DNA of 64,000 nt from Gnetum montanum (GCA_015680685.1 MNCI01015670.1:1095916-1159915); one strand, 5' to 3'; positions 1 to 11,420 are shown, counted from the first letter of the stretch. Program-made: numbers and translations. The notes: generated by a model not told the origin, from the letters alone.

Positions 1-554
1 TTGTGTACAGCAATAAAGATGAATTTTTTGATAAACCTTGTAGCATATGAACTAAGCTAAATAGAAATTTAATTATTGTTAAATGTTTAAATGCTTTCTT
101 AGGGACTTAATCTCTCTCAACCCTTCACTATGTTAGTTAAGTGCATTCAGTACGACCGCTTCGAGCACATGTGCTACGCTTGGTAACCTAGCGACGAATA
201 GCGTTTGGTAATCCTAGTAGCATTGCACTAGTTCAGGGTGTGTACAGCAAGTGGGAATGGATACTAATGCTAGGATGATTAAAGCTTAGTTAGTGGAAGT
301 TAGTTACTTAGTCTCTTCACCCTTTCTCCTCTTAGCATAGGTAATAAAAAGATAAAAGACATAAAAATCACATGCCTCAAGCTTACTTAACCATACAACT
401 GTGAAAAATACAAGTAAGCTTGGGAGGACAATGATTGATTAACTTTGAGTGTTCCATAAGATGCATAAGCACTTAGTCCTTGGAGTTCGACAGGATCACA
501 CATGTAACGCTTGTATTCGTATGGTTGAGTGTAGGGGTACCTCGTCACTCATCA
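1..554 (+). repeat. 5' LTR of element E (partial)
   Basis: This segment aligns along its whole length with 6165-6718 and ends in CTCATCA just before the primer site. Its first 249 bases, expected from the 803 bp of the other LTR, are outside the window, including the promoter region. Confidence 0.9.
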
Positions 555-555
555 T

Positions 556-573
556 TGGCATCGTTGCTGGGGA
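556..573 (+). promoter_or_regulatory. Primer binding site of element E, tRNA-Asp type
   Basis: TGGCATCGTTGCTGGGGA begins two bases after the LTR. It differs at three positions from the complement of the plant tRNA-Asp 3' end (TGGCGCCGTTGCCGGGGA), the primer used by Athila-type gypsy elements. The related sites in D (17,756) and G (8,990-9,008) have decayed further, mostly by transitions. Confidence 0.7.
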
Positions 574-669
574 CCTAGTTGTTTTTGCACTAAGTAGAAC
601 ATAGGAAATCATCCACATCATTGGGAAGCTTAAACGAACCCTTAGGGTTAATCAGAAAAAAATTAAGCA

Positions 670-2640
670 ATGGTCAATAGCACACCAAATAAGATAACAA
701 TTTCTTCTTCTTCTCACAAAAGCACTTCATCACCTAGGGACCACACAAGAGGCAGTGGACAACACAACATACATAACCAAGAACCACCAGTTCCTCAACA
801 ATTTAGTGTGGTGTATACTCACATTGATGAGTATATACCCAACTTTACCTTTATCTTCCATCAAGATGAACAACTACAATGGAGAGACTTGGAGGGTAAC
901 ATAGTATTACCTCTAGATAGAGCTGCCCCCAACATGCTCTTTCATGCCCTTGCATGAATAAGCATGTCATAATTATACGTTGAATACATTGCATGTGATT
1001 ACAATGCAAGGGAATACCATCCCACAGAATCATAACGTCAATGGGACTCATGGCAGGAGGGTTACCATACATCATTGAAGGAAAAAGGGCCTCATAATGA
1101 TTTGCTCGTCATAAGTGAAATTAAGGGTGGTGAGCTTATTTCAATACATTCTCCACAAAATGATGTTCCCCCTCCTAATGATGGTGAGGAGGTGGGGTAT
1201 CAAAACCTACACTCCACGATTCATAACACTGGTTCTGATCCCCATGAACACCAAGTGTTCAATGAGGGAACACAAATATATGACAAGGATGGGCAATCTG
1301 ATTGTCATCACGATCGGGGCCAAAACCACCAAAGAGAAGGTAAGAAACATCGTCATGACGATGGTTCTCCTTCTTCTTCCCCTTCATTGTCACCTTCACC
1401 CTCTCCTTCAACATCAGGATGTAGTCATAAGGAACCTCACCATTAGGATTAAGGTAAAAAGAGTGAGAAACCTTGACAAGAGAGTCAAGAGCAAGGATGA
1501 GGGCATTCGAGAGAATCAAGGCATGGAAGAAGGGAAAGTAGGGAACCACGTAGACATCACAGATACCAGGAGAGGAATGACAATGAAGAACCCCTACTAG
1601 CAACCTGAAGTATGTTAGACATTACAAAGGTTGTTAGAATACCTAAAAGACACCAGAAAGATAGCAAGATCAAGATACTAGACATGAATAATATTCCATG
1701 ATTTGAGGGGGGATACAATGCTAATCCACAAAACCACTTACAGGAATTCCATGATGCCTGCACCTTGCAGAACATTGAAAATGAATGGCAGAAGTTAAAT
1801 TTATTCCTAAGGACATTCATAAAGGAAGTGGAAAGCTAGTACTGGTCTGTAGAATTAGAATCTATTCAACGGTGGAGTATAATGCTAGAACTATTTAACA
1901 ATAAATATCAAAGGTACTCCCAAGTGTCCAACTTGCATAAGCAGATCTAAGGATGGAAGCAGGGTAATCATGAACCCTTGGATGCTACCATGGGCTAATA
2001 TTATGCACTATTACATCATTGTCCAAGCCATGGTTACGCACAATGGGATCAACTAAGCCATCTCGTAGATGGGCTAAGACATGAAACCAGGAGAACCCTT
2101 GGAACATATGCCCAAGGGAGATTATCTAAACTTAGGTCCCATCAAGTCCATAGATTGTTGGAGCAAGTAGCTAAGGAAGAAGGTGAGCTACGTAAGAGAG
2201 AAATCATGGAAGAATACAACTATGATCCTTCCCTCCAAAAAAACCTTACCATAAGATTCTGTGAGGAGGAGGATGAGTCACCACTCAAAGACTTGGTGAA
2301 TAGAAAAACCTTGCCACTTCAAAAATTAACAACAGAAGTGTTAGCTAAGGTAGATCAAATGTGGGACTCCTTAGAAAATAGATTTCAAACCGATCTCAAA
2401 ATTGTAGAGGAGTCTAAGGAGCAAAGTAGTGACTATGATAAGAAAAAGAGGAGAGACTTAGACCATGCACGTAACAAAGGTAAGGGTAAAATGGCTATCA
2501 TTGAAGAAGTTGTGAACTCTAATATGGAAAATGACAGTGGATGTTAGATCTACCAATATGACCATCCTAAGGGATGTTTCCCAATAATCTCACATCTAAA
2601 AGAGTCTGGGGTGTATGCACTCAACCCAAGACTTAACAAA
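670..2640 (+). pseudogene. gag: gag of element E, broken
   Basis: The reading starts at ATG 670, 97 bases after the primer site, and shifts frame at least once between 1446 and 2155. An asparagine/histidine/aspartate-rich stretch with a poly-Ser/Pro run lies near 1075-1446. A Retrotrans_gag-like block around 1,690-2,080 (F-E-G-G-Y ... HLQEFHDA ... W-Q-K-L) matches element D. A charged segment (LLEQVAKEEGEL) begins at 2152, and a decayed zinc-knuckle remnant (DHPKG-C) is near 2,545-2,580. Stop codons at several places make it non-functional. The same order of blocks occurs in D, F and G. Confidence 0.75.
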
Positions 2641-3167
2641 CAGTAAGCACTCTGAAGGTTACCTTATCCCCAAGGTAACCCAAGGTAGTTCCACCAACCC
2701 TTAACATATTATCCAAGTGGAACTCTGCCACAACCTATCAAGGAACACTAGCAGTGGCAATACCCACAGTCATGGGGGATGCCACTGCCAAGGCAACAAT
2801 ACCCTTACCAACAACTGAATCCATATGGCTATTACATGTAGCAGTCGATCTCTCCAAGTGACTCTATTGGTCACATAACCCCACAATGTCACTACCAAGC
2901 TTGAGAGTATTATGGGACTCCTTCTCCTAGGGGAGACACACCACATACATACCATCCTCTGAACCCATCCGCATCTCTTACACCAATAGCTTCACTACCA
3001 GCTGCTCCAGCGATGCAAGGGGAACTCCCTACTCAACCATACAACATAATGCTACAAGAGTTGTAAATCTCCAACCTATTGCTAGTTCTAACAACCATAC
3101 AAAGAGAAGATCTTTCTTTAGAACCAATAGTCCAAATAAGCTCTCACAACCACAATCGGTTGAGTCT
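2641..3167 (+). other. Proline/glutamine-rich gag-protease linker of E
   Basis: This stretch reads in fragments rich in Pro, Tyr, Gln and Ser with several stops, as expected for a decayed low-complexity linker between capsid and protease. It contains the first copy of the CAGTCATGGGGGA motif (2767-2780), here inside coding sequence. Confidence 0.5.
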
Positions 3168-4079
3168 ATGACCACCCCTCCATCAAATAAGGTTTCAGAG
3201 CTCCCTTCAAACCAAAAACAAATCTCAACGTACATGGTTGTGTTAACACATATTATCACTGACTGGATAAAGGTGGGCCACCTTCCCAGGAAATTCTCTT
3301 ACCTCAAAAGTCCCTTAATCTACCTCCAAGTCACTGGGAATGAACCACGTAAGGCTTTTCTTGACTCAGGTTCCGGAGTCAACTTAATATCACAAGAAAT
3401 GTATAAAGCCTGAAACCTAACTCCACTAAAGAAGAGAAATATCCAATTAGAGCTGGCTAACCAGTCCATCACTATCCCCTTGGGACTTATGCAAGACATT
3501 GTTACCACTGTGTGTGGTTGGTCATACCCAACTGATTTCCTAGTGATCCAAGTAAACAATGACAAAGGGGACTTCCCAATAATAATAGGGAGGGCATGGC
3601 TAAGTACCATAAATGCATGCCTAGGAATCTGCAATCTTTCCCTAGAAATATCTAAGGAAAACACTTATGGGAAGATCGAGAAGAAGAAGGTTCCATGCAT
3701 CACATACAGTGATATAGAGGACAATGGCGTACAGGAATTTTCAACACTTCATGTATGCAACCGGTGTGTCCAAGAAACTAACATACGAAAGTGTCTATAT
3801 GTAGCAACCACACAAAAAAAAGACATCCCATGATTGATAGCTAATCCAAAGAGCAACTTACCAACATGCATGGAACTCACTAGGGGGACAACTTGCACTC
3901 ATGTCGAAATCATAGATACACTGGAGCAAGAGTGTTGCCAACTTCCAACCCTTAACCTGAAAAACATCAATTGGGAGAAGTTGGAAACTTCTAATAAATT
4001 CAAACAAGCACTCATTATTTGGGATCTCGCCCTTTCAATTCAGTCATGGGGGAGATGGTCACCTATGCTGATCAATTGA
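3168..4079 (+). pseudogene. Aspartic protease domain ORF of element E
   Basis: A single frame runs through 304 codons with two in-frame TGA codons (3411 and 3831). The active-site strand reads F-L-D-S-G-S-G-V-N-L-I (3358-3390) and a downstream flap partner reads IIIGRAWL (3570-3593), the usual pair in plant gypsy proteases. The reading ends at TGA 4077, just past a purine motif. In complete elements RT would follow; here only non-coding DNA follows. Both stops are single-base changes in an otherwise open frame, so the break is recent relative to gag. Confidence 0.75.
4041..4055 (+). promoter_or_regulatory. Purine motif CAGTCATGGGGGAGA at end of E coding region
   Basis: The motif overlaps the last codons of the protease ORF and is followed within about 60 bases by a T-rich tract with TTTTGTTTTACA repeats. 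Other copies in E lie at 2767-2780, 5341-5355 and, as the likely polypurine tract before the 3' LTR, at 5902-5915. A central polypurine tract role is possible but not shown. Confidence 0.45.
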
Positions 4080-5121
4080 GGCCCTCAGTTCCGTTTTAAG
4101 TTTTTATTTTACACATTTTTGTTTTACAAATTTCTTTAACTTTTTCTCTTTTTTTTGTTTTACAACATCATTCATACTTTTTTGTTTATTTTTGTGTGTG
4201 TCTGTATTTATCCATTTTGTTAAGTTTGTCACCCAATAGGTGCTCCTAATGATGGTATGAACTATATTCTATTGGTTGCTAATGTTTGGTTTTTACCTTT
4301 AAGTTACAATGTTGATACTAAGGTATGGTTCTTTTAATATAGTAGGCAATGATTCCACATCATCCATGAATCCATAAATTTCTATGGTTTCTCTTGGCTT
4401 GGAACTGGACAATCCCTTTCTTCAAATTAATAAGAACTATCAACAAATTGGTGATTGGGCATTTCTCAAACTAAGGAAGGACTCACAAATTAAAAAGGGT
4501 ATGACTTTAAGGGGATTTGATGTGTTTTTGTTGGCCATTCTCTTGGGTGCTTGGATGTTTTCTTCTTGATTTTTTCTTACTGTTCCGATGTTACTCCATT
4601 ATCGGGAAGCTAAGCCAATAAAAATAAAAATAATAAGTCTTTGCATGGTGTGGTTCTCAAGAAAAAAAAGTGGGAACTCAAAGCACACCCCTCAGATGAA
4701 ATAATTACTTGGGCTACAAACACTAGTTATGGAACCAAAATAAACATGTTCCCTCTAACTAAGGCCCTTCTCGCTTCCTACTTTCTTCTCTTTCATTTCA
4801 TCGGAATGGTGGTGACTCTCTAGTGGATCCATTCTTGCTACTTCAGGGGGATGGATTGGCTAGATTTGGAATGAGATCTACTAAGTCACAGTAACCATTA
4901 ATACACAAGGGGCTATACATCACCTTGTTATTGAGATTCCATTCCATTCTCTTCTTTCCATCATTCTTCCCCCATTGTTCACCTCATTGCCAGTTATACC
5001 AATAGTCTATATTATGGTTGACGCATTGTTTTCTTTTTGGTAAATTCTTGTGGTTAAGAATTTAACTCTTACTTCCAAATGACATTTTCAGAGCCCATGG
5101 ACTCTTTGAATGTGGGATCGT

Positions 5122-5170
5122 TAGGGCATTAAGGGCATGAGCCTACTTTGGGGAGGACCCACTGGCATTC
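5122..5170 (+). promoter_or_regulatory. Conserved non-coding block (E copy)
   Basis: The core CCTACTTTGGGGAGGACCC occurs here, at 24,191-24,240 in element D and, reversed, at 61,926-61,975 in element H, always downstream of the coding part and upstream of the 3' LTR. Its function is unknown. Confidence 0.55.
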
Positions 5171-5680
5171 CTATTTGGTGCATCCATTAATTTCTTTTCC
5201 TTAAACATTTCTGCAATCACCATTTATTTTGTTCATTTCCATCTCTGACATCCATTTCATTGACATTATAGTTGTCTCTTTTTCTCCATCTTTCTTATTC
5301 CTTATCTTTTTCCATTCTCTCGCTATCGGAGGTTCGCGATTAGTCATGGGGGTACTGGTTCAATTTTTTTGATTTTCTCCTATCCCCTACACCTTGGGTA
5401 GTCATCATTATTATATCTCCAAGAATGGCATCATCCATATCACAACTCATCCAATGGACCTTACACTGAGGCAAGGTATCAACTACATTGTGATTCATTT
5501 ACCCTTGCTAATATGAGACTGTGTTGTGTGTGCCAATGGTAATCATACAACAATGGATTGGATCTAGAAGGAACACTTGGAATGGATTAGTGCTGAAGCA
5601 GCTATGCAATGAAGGAGATTGATGGTACACTTATGGATGGACAATGAAAGGCACAATCTTGGCGTTGGCAGCAGTGAACT

Positions 5681-5714
5681 TCTTCTTCTTCTTCTCTCTC
5701 TCTCTCTCTCTCAG
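5681..5714. repeat. CTT/CT microsatellite
   Basis: Uninterrupted CTT then CT units are visible. Confidence 0.9.
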
Positions 5715-5915
5715 TTGCCAAATAAGGCTGGATGTCAAATATATATATAGTGTTCACTCTTGTTGTCATGAACACTAATTTTTTCATGTACTGTAATGAT
5801 GATCTGTTCACATGTCATCCCATTGACCATTAGTTTCATTCAAGTCAATAATCCCATACCTTCCCAATATTTTGTAAGAAACTCGAGGATGAGTTTTCAT
5901 TCAGTCATGGGGATA

Positions 5916-6718
5916 TGATGGGACACGATATCGCATCCATGATATCGCATTAGCCCCTGCAATATCGCATATGTGATATCACAGTCCATAGCCAGTTCTA
6001 TAAATAAGGGGCGACTCTCCCTTATTTTCCCATCTATATCTCGACCCTTAGCCAAACTATACCAATTTTACCATTCCATAGTTAGAATAATTTCCATGTG
6101 CCTGCAGTAGGAGTCTCAAAGTGAATGGATCTTTATTCGAGCAATTTTGTACTTGATCACACAATTGTGTACAACAATAAAGACAAACTTTATGATAAAC
6201 CTTGCAGCATATGGACTAAGCTAAATAGGACTTTAATTATTGTTAAATGTTTAAATTCTTTCTTAGGGACTTAATCTCTCTCAACCCTTCACTCTCTTAG
6301 TTAAGTGCATTTAGTACAACCTCTTCAAGCACATGTGCTACAGTTGCTAACCCAATGACGCATAGCATTTGGTAATCCCAATATCGTTGCACTAGTTCAG
6401 GGTGTATACAACAAGTGGAAATGGATATTCATGCTAGGATGATTAAAGCTTAGTTAGTGGAAGTTAGTTACTTAGTCTCTTCACCCTTTCTCCTCTTAGC
6501 ATAGGCGATAGAAAGATAAAAGACATAAAAATCACATGCCTCAAGCTGACTTAACCATACAACCATGAAAAATACAAGTAACCTTGGGAGGACAACGATT
6601 GATTAACCTTGAGTGTTCCATACGGCGCTTAAGAACTTAGTCCTTGGAGTTCGACCAGATCACACATGTAACGCTCGTATTTGTATGGTTGAGTGTAGGG
6701 GTACCTTGCCACTCATCA
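5916..6718 (+). repeat. 3' LTR of element E
   Basis: It begins TGATGGGACACG immediately after the purine tract TCAGTCATGGGGATA and ends ACTCATCA, 803 bp. U3 holds four ATATCGC/GATATC motifs between 5925 and 5985, then a TATA box CTATAAATAAGG at 5998-6009. The end (GGTTGAGTGTAGGGGTACC ... CATCA) is shared with the LTRs of D, G and H. Confidence 0.9.
5925..6009 (+). promoter_or_regulatory. U3 GATATC array and TATA box of E 3' LTR
   Basis: GATATCGCAT-like units repeat at about 15-25 base spacing just upstream of CTATAAATAAGG (5998-6009). A similar array stands at the same place in both LTRs of element D, which argues for a conserved enhancer-like part of the LTR promoter. Confidence 0.55.
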
Positions 6719-6959
6719 CATGGGTTGTTACACATGGTAACCATATGGATTAGGCTGTCAATAAGGGTATTGTTGCCTTAGCGATGCAAGCACCCATGAT
6801 TGTGGTTGCTGCCCTTGTTGGTATTGTTCATACGATTACAGTGGAGCTCCACTTGGATAATACAGTTGTTGCTGGTGGAACTACCTAAGATTACCTTGAG
6901 GATAAGATCACCTTCTAGATGTTTGCCTTTGTGTAAGTTGAGGATGTAAGGCATACACC

Positions 6960-8830
6960 CCAGACTCATGTAGATGTGACACAATAGGGCAACATCCCTT
7001 AGGATGTTTGTACTAATAGATGTCACACCCATGATCATCATCTAATTCACTATTTGTGACCTCTTCTATTATAGCAATCATGTCCTTACCTTTGTAATAT
7101 GCATGTTTAGCTTCCTTGCACCTCATGCACTCATGGTCACTACTTTGTTCTTTGGACTCTTCAACATTTTTGAGGATAGCTTGAAATCTTCTATCCATGG
7201 AGTTTGTTAACTGATCAACCTTGGTCGTAAGTTTAAATTGGAATTTTTGAAGTGGTAAGTCTTTCTTATACATCCCCTCATTAAATATGGATTCGTCCCC
7301 ACTATCGCAGAATCGAACCTCCCTCTTGTGGATGGAAGGATCATGATTGTACTCCTCTACACTTTCTCTTTTTCTTAGTTCACCCTCCTCTTTAGTGATC
7401 TACTCTATTAACCTTTGTACCTAATGAATAGTTAGTTTTGACAATTGCCCTTGGGCATAGATACCAAGGGCTTTCCTCATTTCATTATGAAGCCCATCTA
7501 CAATGTGGTGAAGTTGGGCCAATTGAGAATAACCATGGTGAGGGCATTCATGCATCAAGACATAGTATCAGCTAATGGTGGCATCCAAGGATTTGTGTGT
7601 TCCTTGTTTTCACCCTTGAATTTCCTTCCTTAAGTTGGACATCTTGGAGTACATTTAATACTTATCATTGAATAACTCAAGCATGGTACTCCATCATCTA
7701 ATAGATTCTGGTTCTAAGGATTAGTAGCAATTCTCTGCTTCTTTGACGAGTGTCCTTGGGAATAACTTCAATTTCTATCACTTATTCTCTATGTTTTGTA
7801 AGGCACATGCATCTTGAAAATCTTGAAGATGATTCTACAAATCAGAGTTATATCCTCCTTCAAATTGAGGAATATTTTTCATGTCTAATCATTTGATCTA
7901 ACTATCTTGCACATGCCTTGTTGAGATTTTAACTACCTTTGCAATGTCAAGCATGCTTTAGGTAGCAAATACAGGCTCATCAAGGCCTTGATCATGGTGC
8001 CTATGATGCCCTCTACTACCCCTTCATTCATGGCAATGTGCCTCTCTTGAATGTCTACATCATTGATCTTTCCTGTCTTGATGGTCCCCTTGATTATCAT
8101 GGTCCCATTCGTCATTTTGTTCATTTTGGTCACCATTATCATGATCTCACCTTTTGTGGTCATAGTCAAAGCCAAAAGAAGAAGATGATGACAAAGCAAA
8201 AGAGGAAGAAGAACCAACATCATCATGGTACCTACTATTGCCTCTTCAATGATCATAACCATGATCACGATCTTGCTTCTTGTCTGCATTTCTATCTTGA
8301 TTTACCCCTCCAAATCCTTTGTTGTCATTGGATCCCTTATTACCAAAATTAGGATTGTGAACTGTGGATTATAGATTTTGGTTTTAACCTCCATATTTGA
8401 AGTTAAAGATAGGAGCATCATTATATGGAAAACACCGAGAGAAGGGTTCTCCACTAGCTTGTTGGTACAATAGGAGTGGAGGATTGTTAAGCCCTTTTCC
8501 CTTCAAAAACTCATAACATTGTTCTAATTGTCAATCTTGCAAGCACTATGCTTCAGTGGGATGATAATCCTTGGCATTGACATATTCCACATTATACTCC
8601 CCATGGTAGTCTTAAAGACCACATCATGCAAGCATTTGATAGAGCATTGCATGAGTAGCACTATTAGGCGACAACACAATGTTGCCCTCCATGTCACATC
8701 ACCACAGCTATTCATCCTAGTATAGGATGAAGGTGAAGTTCAATAGATACTCATCAAGATGAGTATATATAATTCAATACTATTGAGGCTTTAGTGGATT
8801 AACTCTATTGGCCTTATGTGGAGAAGCACT
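6960..8830 (-). pseudogene. gag: gag of element G, broken
   Basis: The minus strand shows the same block order as element E gag: a His/Asp-rich low-complexity stretch (8,289-7,933), the block NIPQFEGGY ... HLQDFQDACALQNIE (about 7,900-7,790), and a segment KKDLPLQKFQ ... VEESKEQSSDHE ... IAIIEEV (7,273-7,030) that aligns with E at 2,300-2,520. Multiple stops and frameshifts are present. Confidence 0.65.
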
Positions 8831-8989
8831 CCTGTGAGAAGAAGATATTTTTGGTTAGCGAAATAAAAATCATAGTGTGCTTTGAGAATTTATTGTAGTA
8901 ATTGTGAAATAAGATATGACTTTTAGGTTCATTCCAACAATTTAAATACTTTCACTAAGTCCTAGATAATGCACTAAATAACAAAAAGG

Positions 8990-9008
8990 TCCTTGGCAAC
9001 AATGCTAA
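8990..9008 (-). promoter_or_regulatory. Primer binding site of element G
   Basis: The minus strand reads TAGCATTGTTGCCAAGGAC directly after the LTR, a mutated version of the tRNA-Asp-type site in element E. Confidence 0.5.
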
Positions 9009-9916
9009 TGATGAGCAATGAGGTACCCCAACATCCAACCATATAAATCACTAAGGCATTATGCGTGATCTGGTCGAATTTTGTGGACCTATAGTTATCT
9101 CATACACTAGTTTCTCTACGAAGTGAAATGATGTTAAGAACATTCATTGTCTTCCCAACTACACTTGTGAGGTTTAAGGGTATGGTTTAAGTTTAATTGA
9201 GGTATATGAATTTTTGTCATTTTATATTTTATGGATGTAATTACCTACAACAAAAATAAGGGTAGAGTAGATTGAAAACTAATGTCTATTGCCTAGCTAG
9301 CCTAATACAAGTAACTACCCCACTTTCCTAGACACATCCTAAACACATATAGCACTATTGGGCTACCAAACGTTAAATGTTGCTAGGTTACAAAGTACTA
9401 TATGAATGCTTGAAGTGGTCATGCTTGCATTCATTAACTGCTGGAAATAAATGACTTAATTCAAATGCATTAAAATAAGGAGTAAGAAAGTAAAATGTAT
9501 TAAAGGAAATATTAAGCTATTCTAAGTGCTATAAGGGTTGTCAAAAGAGTTCATTTCACTCCCATCACACTACTATGCTCAAGTACATCAATGCTTGAAC
9601 AAAGAACTATACACACTTTAGATCTCTTCTATGGGCAGTCAAAAAATATCCTAACTCTAAGGAAAATAAATTGTAAGAGCTTTGCTACTCTAAGTAAGAA
9701 TGACTAAAAACTAACTAATAACTAACTTTAAAATGGGAGCCTAGGTGTGGTATTTATAAACTAGAAAATATACCCCAACGTTAGACATGCGACGTCGAAC
9801 ATCCAACGTTAGATCTAGGCCCTAATGTTGCATATGTAACATCATGGCCCTGATGTTGTGTACTTGACATCACACTCAACATCAAATTGTGGTTCATTAG
9901 TAGGGAATGATCATCA
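9009..9916 (-). repeat. 5' LTR of element G (minus strand)
   Basis: It is bounded by TGATGAGC (9009) and CATCA (9916), 908 bp, and matches the H LTR at 60,390-61,226 over most of its length, for example around ACACATCCTAAACACATATAG. Its U3 has repeated AACGTTAGA, GACGTC and CATCA-type motifs instead of the GATATC array of E and D, so it is a separate subfamily. The minus-strand TATA candidate lies near 9,750-9,775. Confidence 0.75.
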
Positions 9917-10706
9917 CTCTAGAGGGAGAAATAAGAAGAAAGAAGTATCTTAGATATTTTAAGGAAGAAATCTAGACTTTAGTTAGAGAGATGCCATTAG
10001 GCATGGGTAACATGCCTTTTTAGCCCCATAACCAATGCTTGTATCCCAAGAGATCTTTAAAGAGGTGTATTCTTATTTCTGGTTTTTTTAGTTTGGGAAC
10101 CACACTTTATAAATATATACTTATTTTTTGGATTACAAGATGAGTGATGATATATTCCTTGAGGAGTCATAAGACTCATGAATAAAGTCAAGAAGAGAAA
10201 TCAATAAATTCTTAAGATCAAATCCTTTTTCATTTCCACTTACTTCTTACTCTATTCATTGTTTAACAAGATCACAAGTTATTTTTAGTTTTGGTGTAAG
10301 AGAACCAAGGTGCTACCATGATACATATCTCATTTTAAGAGAGATCGAATAGGTGGATGTCATGATCTCACTACCTTGTACCATTATGTATCTAATAACT
10401 CATTAGCAGATAGCATAATTCCAACTACAAAGTTGTCCTTCATATAGGAATAACAATCTAGGTAATTGTAGTTAGTCATTATCAAAATGTGCAACAATAA
10501 TGGAGTAAAATCAAACATTAAAAATGAAAATTAAAAAGGAAAAGAAAAAGAAAGAAGAACTTCTAATGGAAATAAAATAAAATAGAAGTAAAATATATAT
10601 AGGAAAATTAAAAACATAAAGAAAAATGGAAAAATATAAAAAATGATTTAAAATCAAAAAAAAATAGAAAATTTTATTCTCTCCAAGATATTAAGATAGA
10701 TAATTG
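9917..10706 (-). other. Non-coding 3' region of remnant J
   Basis: No ORF is credible. On the minus strand, T-rich sequence follows the integrase end and purine motif of J, as in elements E and D. The purine-rich plus-strand stretch at 10,500-10,690 is the complement of that tract. Confidence 0.4.
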
Positions 10707-10723
10707 TCTCCCCCATAACTGAG
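10707..10723 (-). promoter_or_regulatory. Purine motif CAGTTATGGGGGAGA at end of J pol
   Basis: The minus strand reads CTCAGTTATGGGGGAGA, followed by a T-rich tract. It is the same module found after protease in E (4041) and after gag in D (23,169), here placed after integrase. Confidence 0.5.
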
Positions 10724-10735
10724 TTGGAAGAAGAA

Positions 10736-11420
10736 GATTCTAAAAATTGAGCAAGCATGGCCTTCCATTAAGGTGTTGCATTTATTGTTGGTTACCTCTG
10801 AGTCTTTAAAGGGTTTTACTTATTGGATATTGATTAGCATGTGATTTTAAGCACTTGTTGGGTGGTAAATCATCCTATAACTAGAAGGAAAATTTGAATG
10901 CATAAGTTATGGTTCTTCCTATAGCATTTAGAACTTAGTTTGTTGAGGCACATCTATGGGATTCCATTGGAAAATCTTGTGTGCTGGTTGAAATGAAACT
11001 TTTCTTATTTGAACATCATGTCATTGTTTGTAGCATGTCTTGTACACTTCTTTCATAATCAAGGCTACCCTTCAATTCTCATCTAGTATGTTAAGCATCA
11101 TTAGTCTTTCCTTCTACACCAAATTAATATTTAAGTCAAGGTCACATGTAGTTGGAATTGAATGAAGTCTAGTTTGAATTAGAAGTTTGAGAAACCTTCT
11201 CTACATCAACTTATAGGAAGAGTGATCTCTAGAAAGTTTGCATATTAAGTGATGGGTCCATAGGTTATTGTTGAGTTTGGTGCTCCAAACCTTCCTATAT
11301 CTACTAATGATTCTAGTCAAAATTCTTGAGATATTTTTGTTGGTAACTTCATCTTGACTATTGGTTTGGAGGTGAAAAGGGCCACTCTGCCATAAAGGTC
11401 CATGATCATGTGTTATCAAT
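10736..11420 (-). pseudogene. Integrase C-terminal fragment of remnant J
   Basis: The 72-codon minus-strand reading at 11,419-11,201 contains FHLQTNSQDEVTNKNISRIL and RKVWSTKLNNNLW, which correspond to the conserved gypsy integrase stretch PYHPQTNGQVEVTNREIK and the following DWS-KLD-ALWAYRTA segment; the final catalytic Glu falls in this motif. Further down, shifted readings give LMMLNILDEN and YKQWHD, matching the integrase C-terminal region (LNELEE ... K-WHD). Stops and frameshifts occur throughout. This is the only pol sequence seen for the TGATG...CATCA elements and points to an Athila-like autonomous parent. Confidence 0.6.

Larger units (their letters stand above)
4080..5901 (+). other. 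Non-coding 3' internal region of E
   Basis: No credible ORF is present. It begins with a T-rich tract containing TTTTGTTTTACA repeats (4100-4200), has a block conserved with elements D and H at 5122-5170, a (CT)n microsatellite at 5681-5714, and a segment ending ACTCGAGGATGAG (5881-5893) that is also kept in element H. Such long untranslated 3' regions are common in Athila and Tat elements. Confidence 0.65.
1..6718 (+). mobile_element. Element E: gag-protease-only gypsy-type LTR retrotransposon
   Basis: Positions 1-554 and 6165-6718 are direct repeats of exactly equal length, so the element runs from an LTR cut by the window edge to an LTR ending at 6718. Between them lie a tRNA-Asp-like primer site, a gag pseudogene, an aspartic protease ORF and about 1.8 kb of non-coding DNA ending in a purine tract. 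No reverse transcriptase, RNase H or integrase motif is present. The two LTRs differ at roughly one base in ten by eye, so the insertion is old. CATGG at 6719-6723 may be the right target duplication; the left one is outside the window. It must have moved with enzymes from another element. Confidence 0.88.
6719..9916 (-). mobile_element. Element G: minus-strand LTR retrotransposon fragment
   Basis: Read on the minus strand, an LTR (9916 to 9009), a primer site and a gag pseudogene follow in order; the rest was separated by insertion of element E at 6718 and lies left of the window. LTR and gag are close relatives of E and H. CTCTA at 9917-9921 would be one target duplication; the other is not visible. 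Confidence 0.75.
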
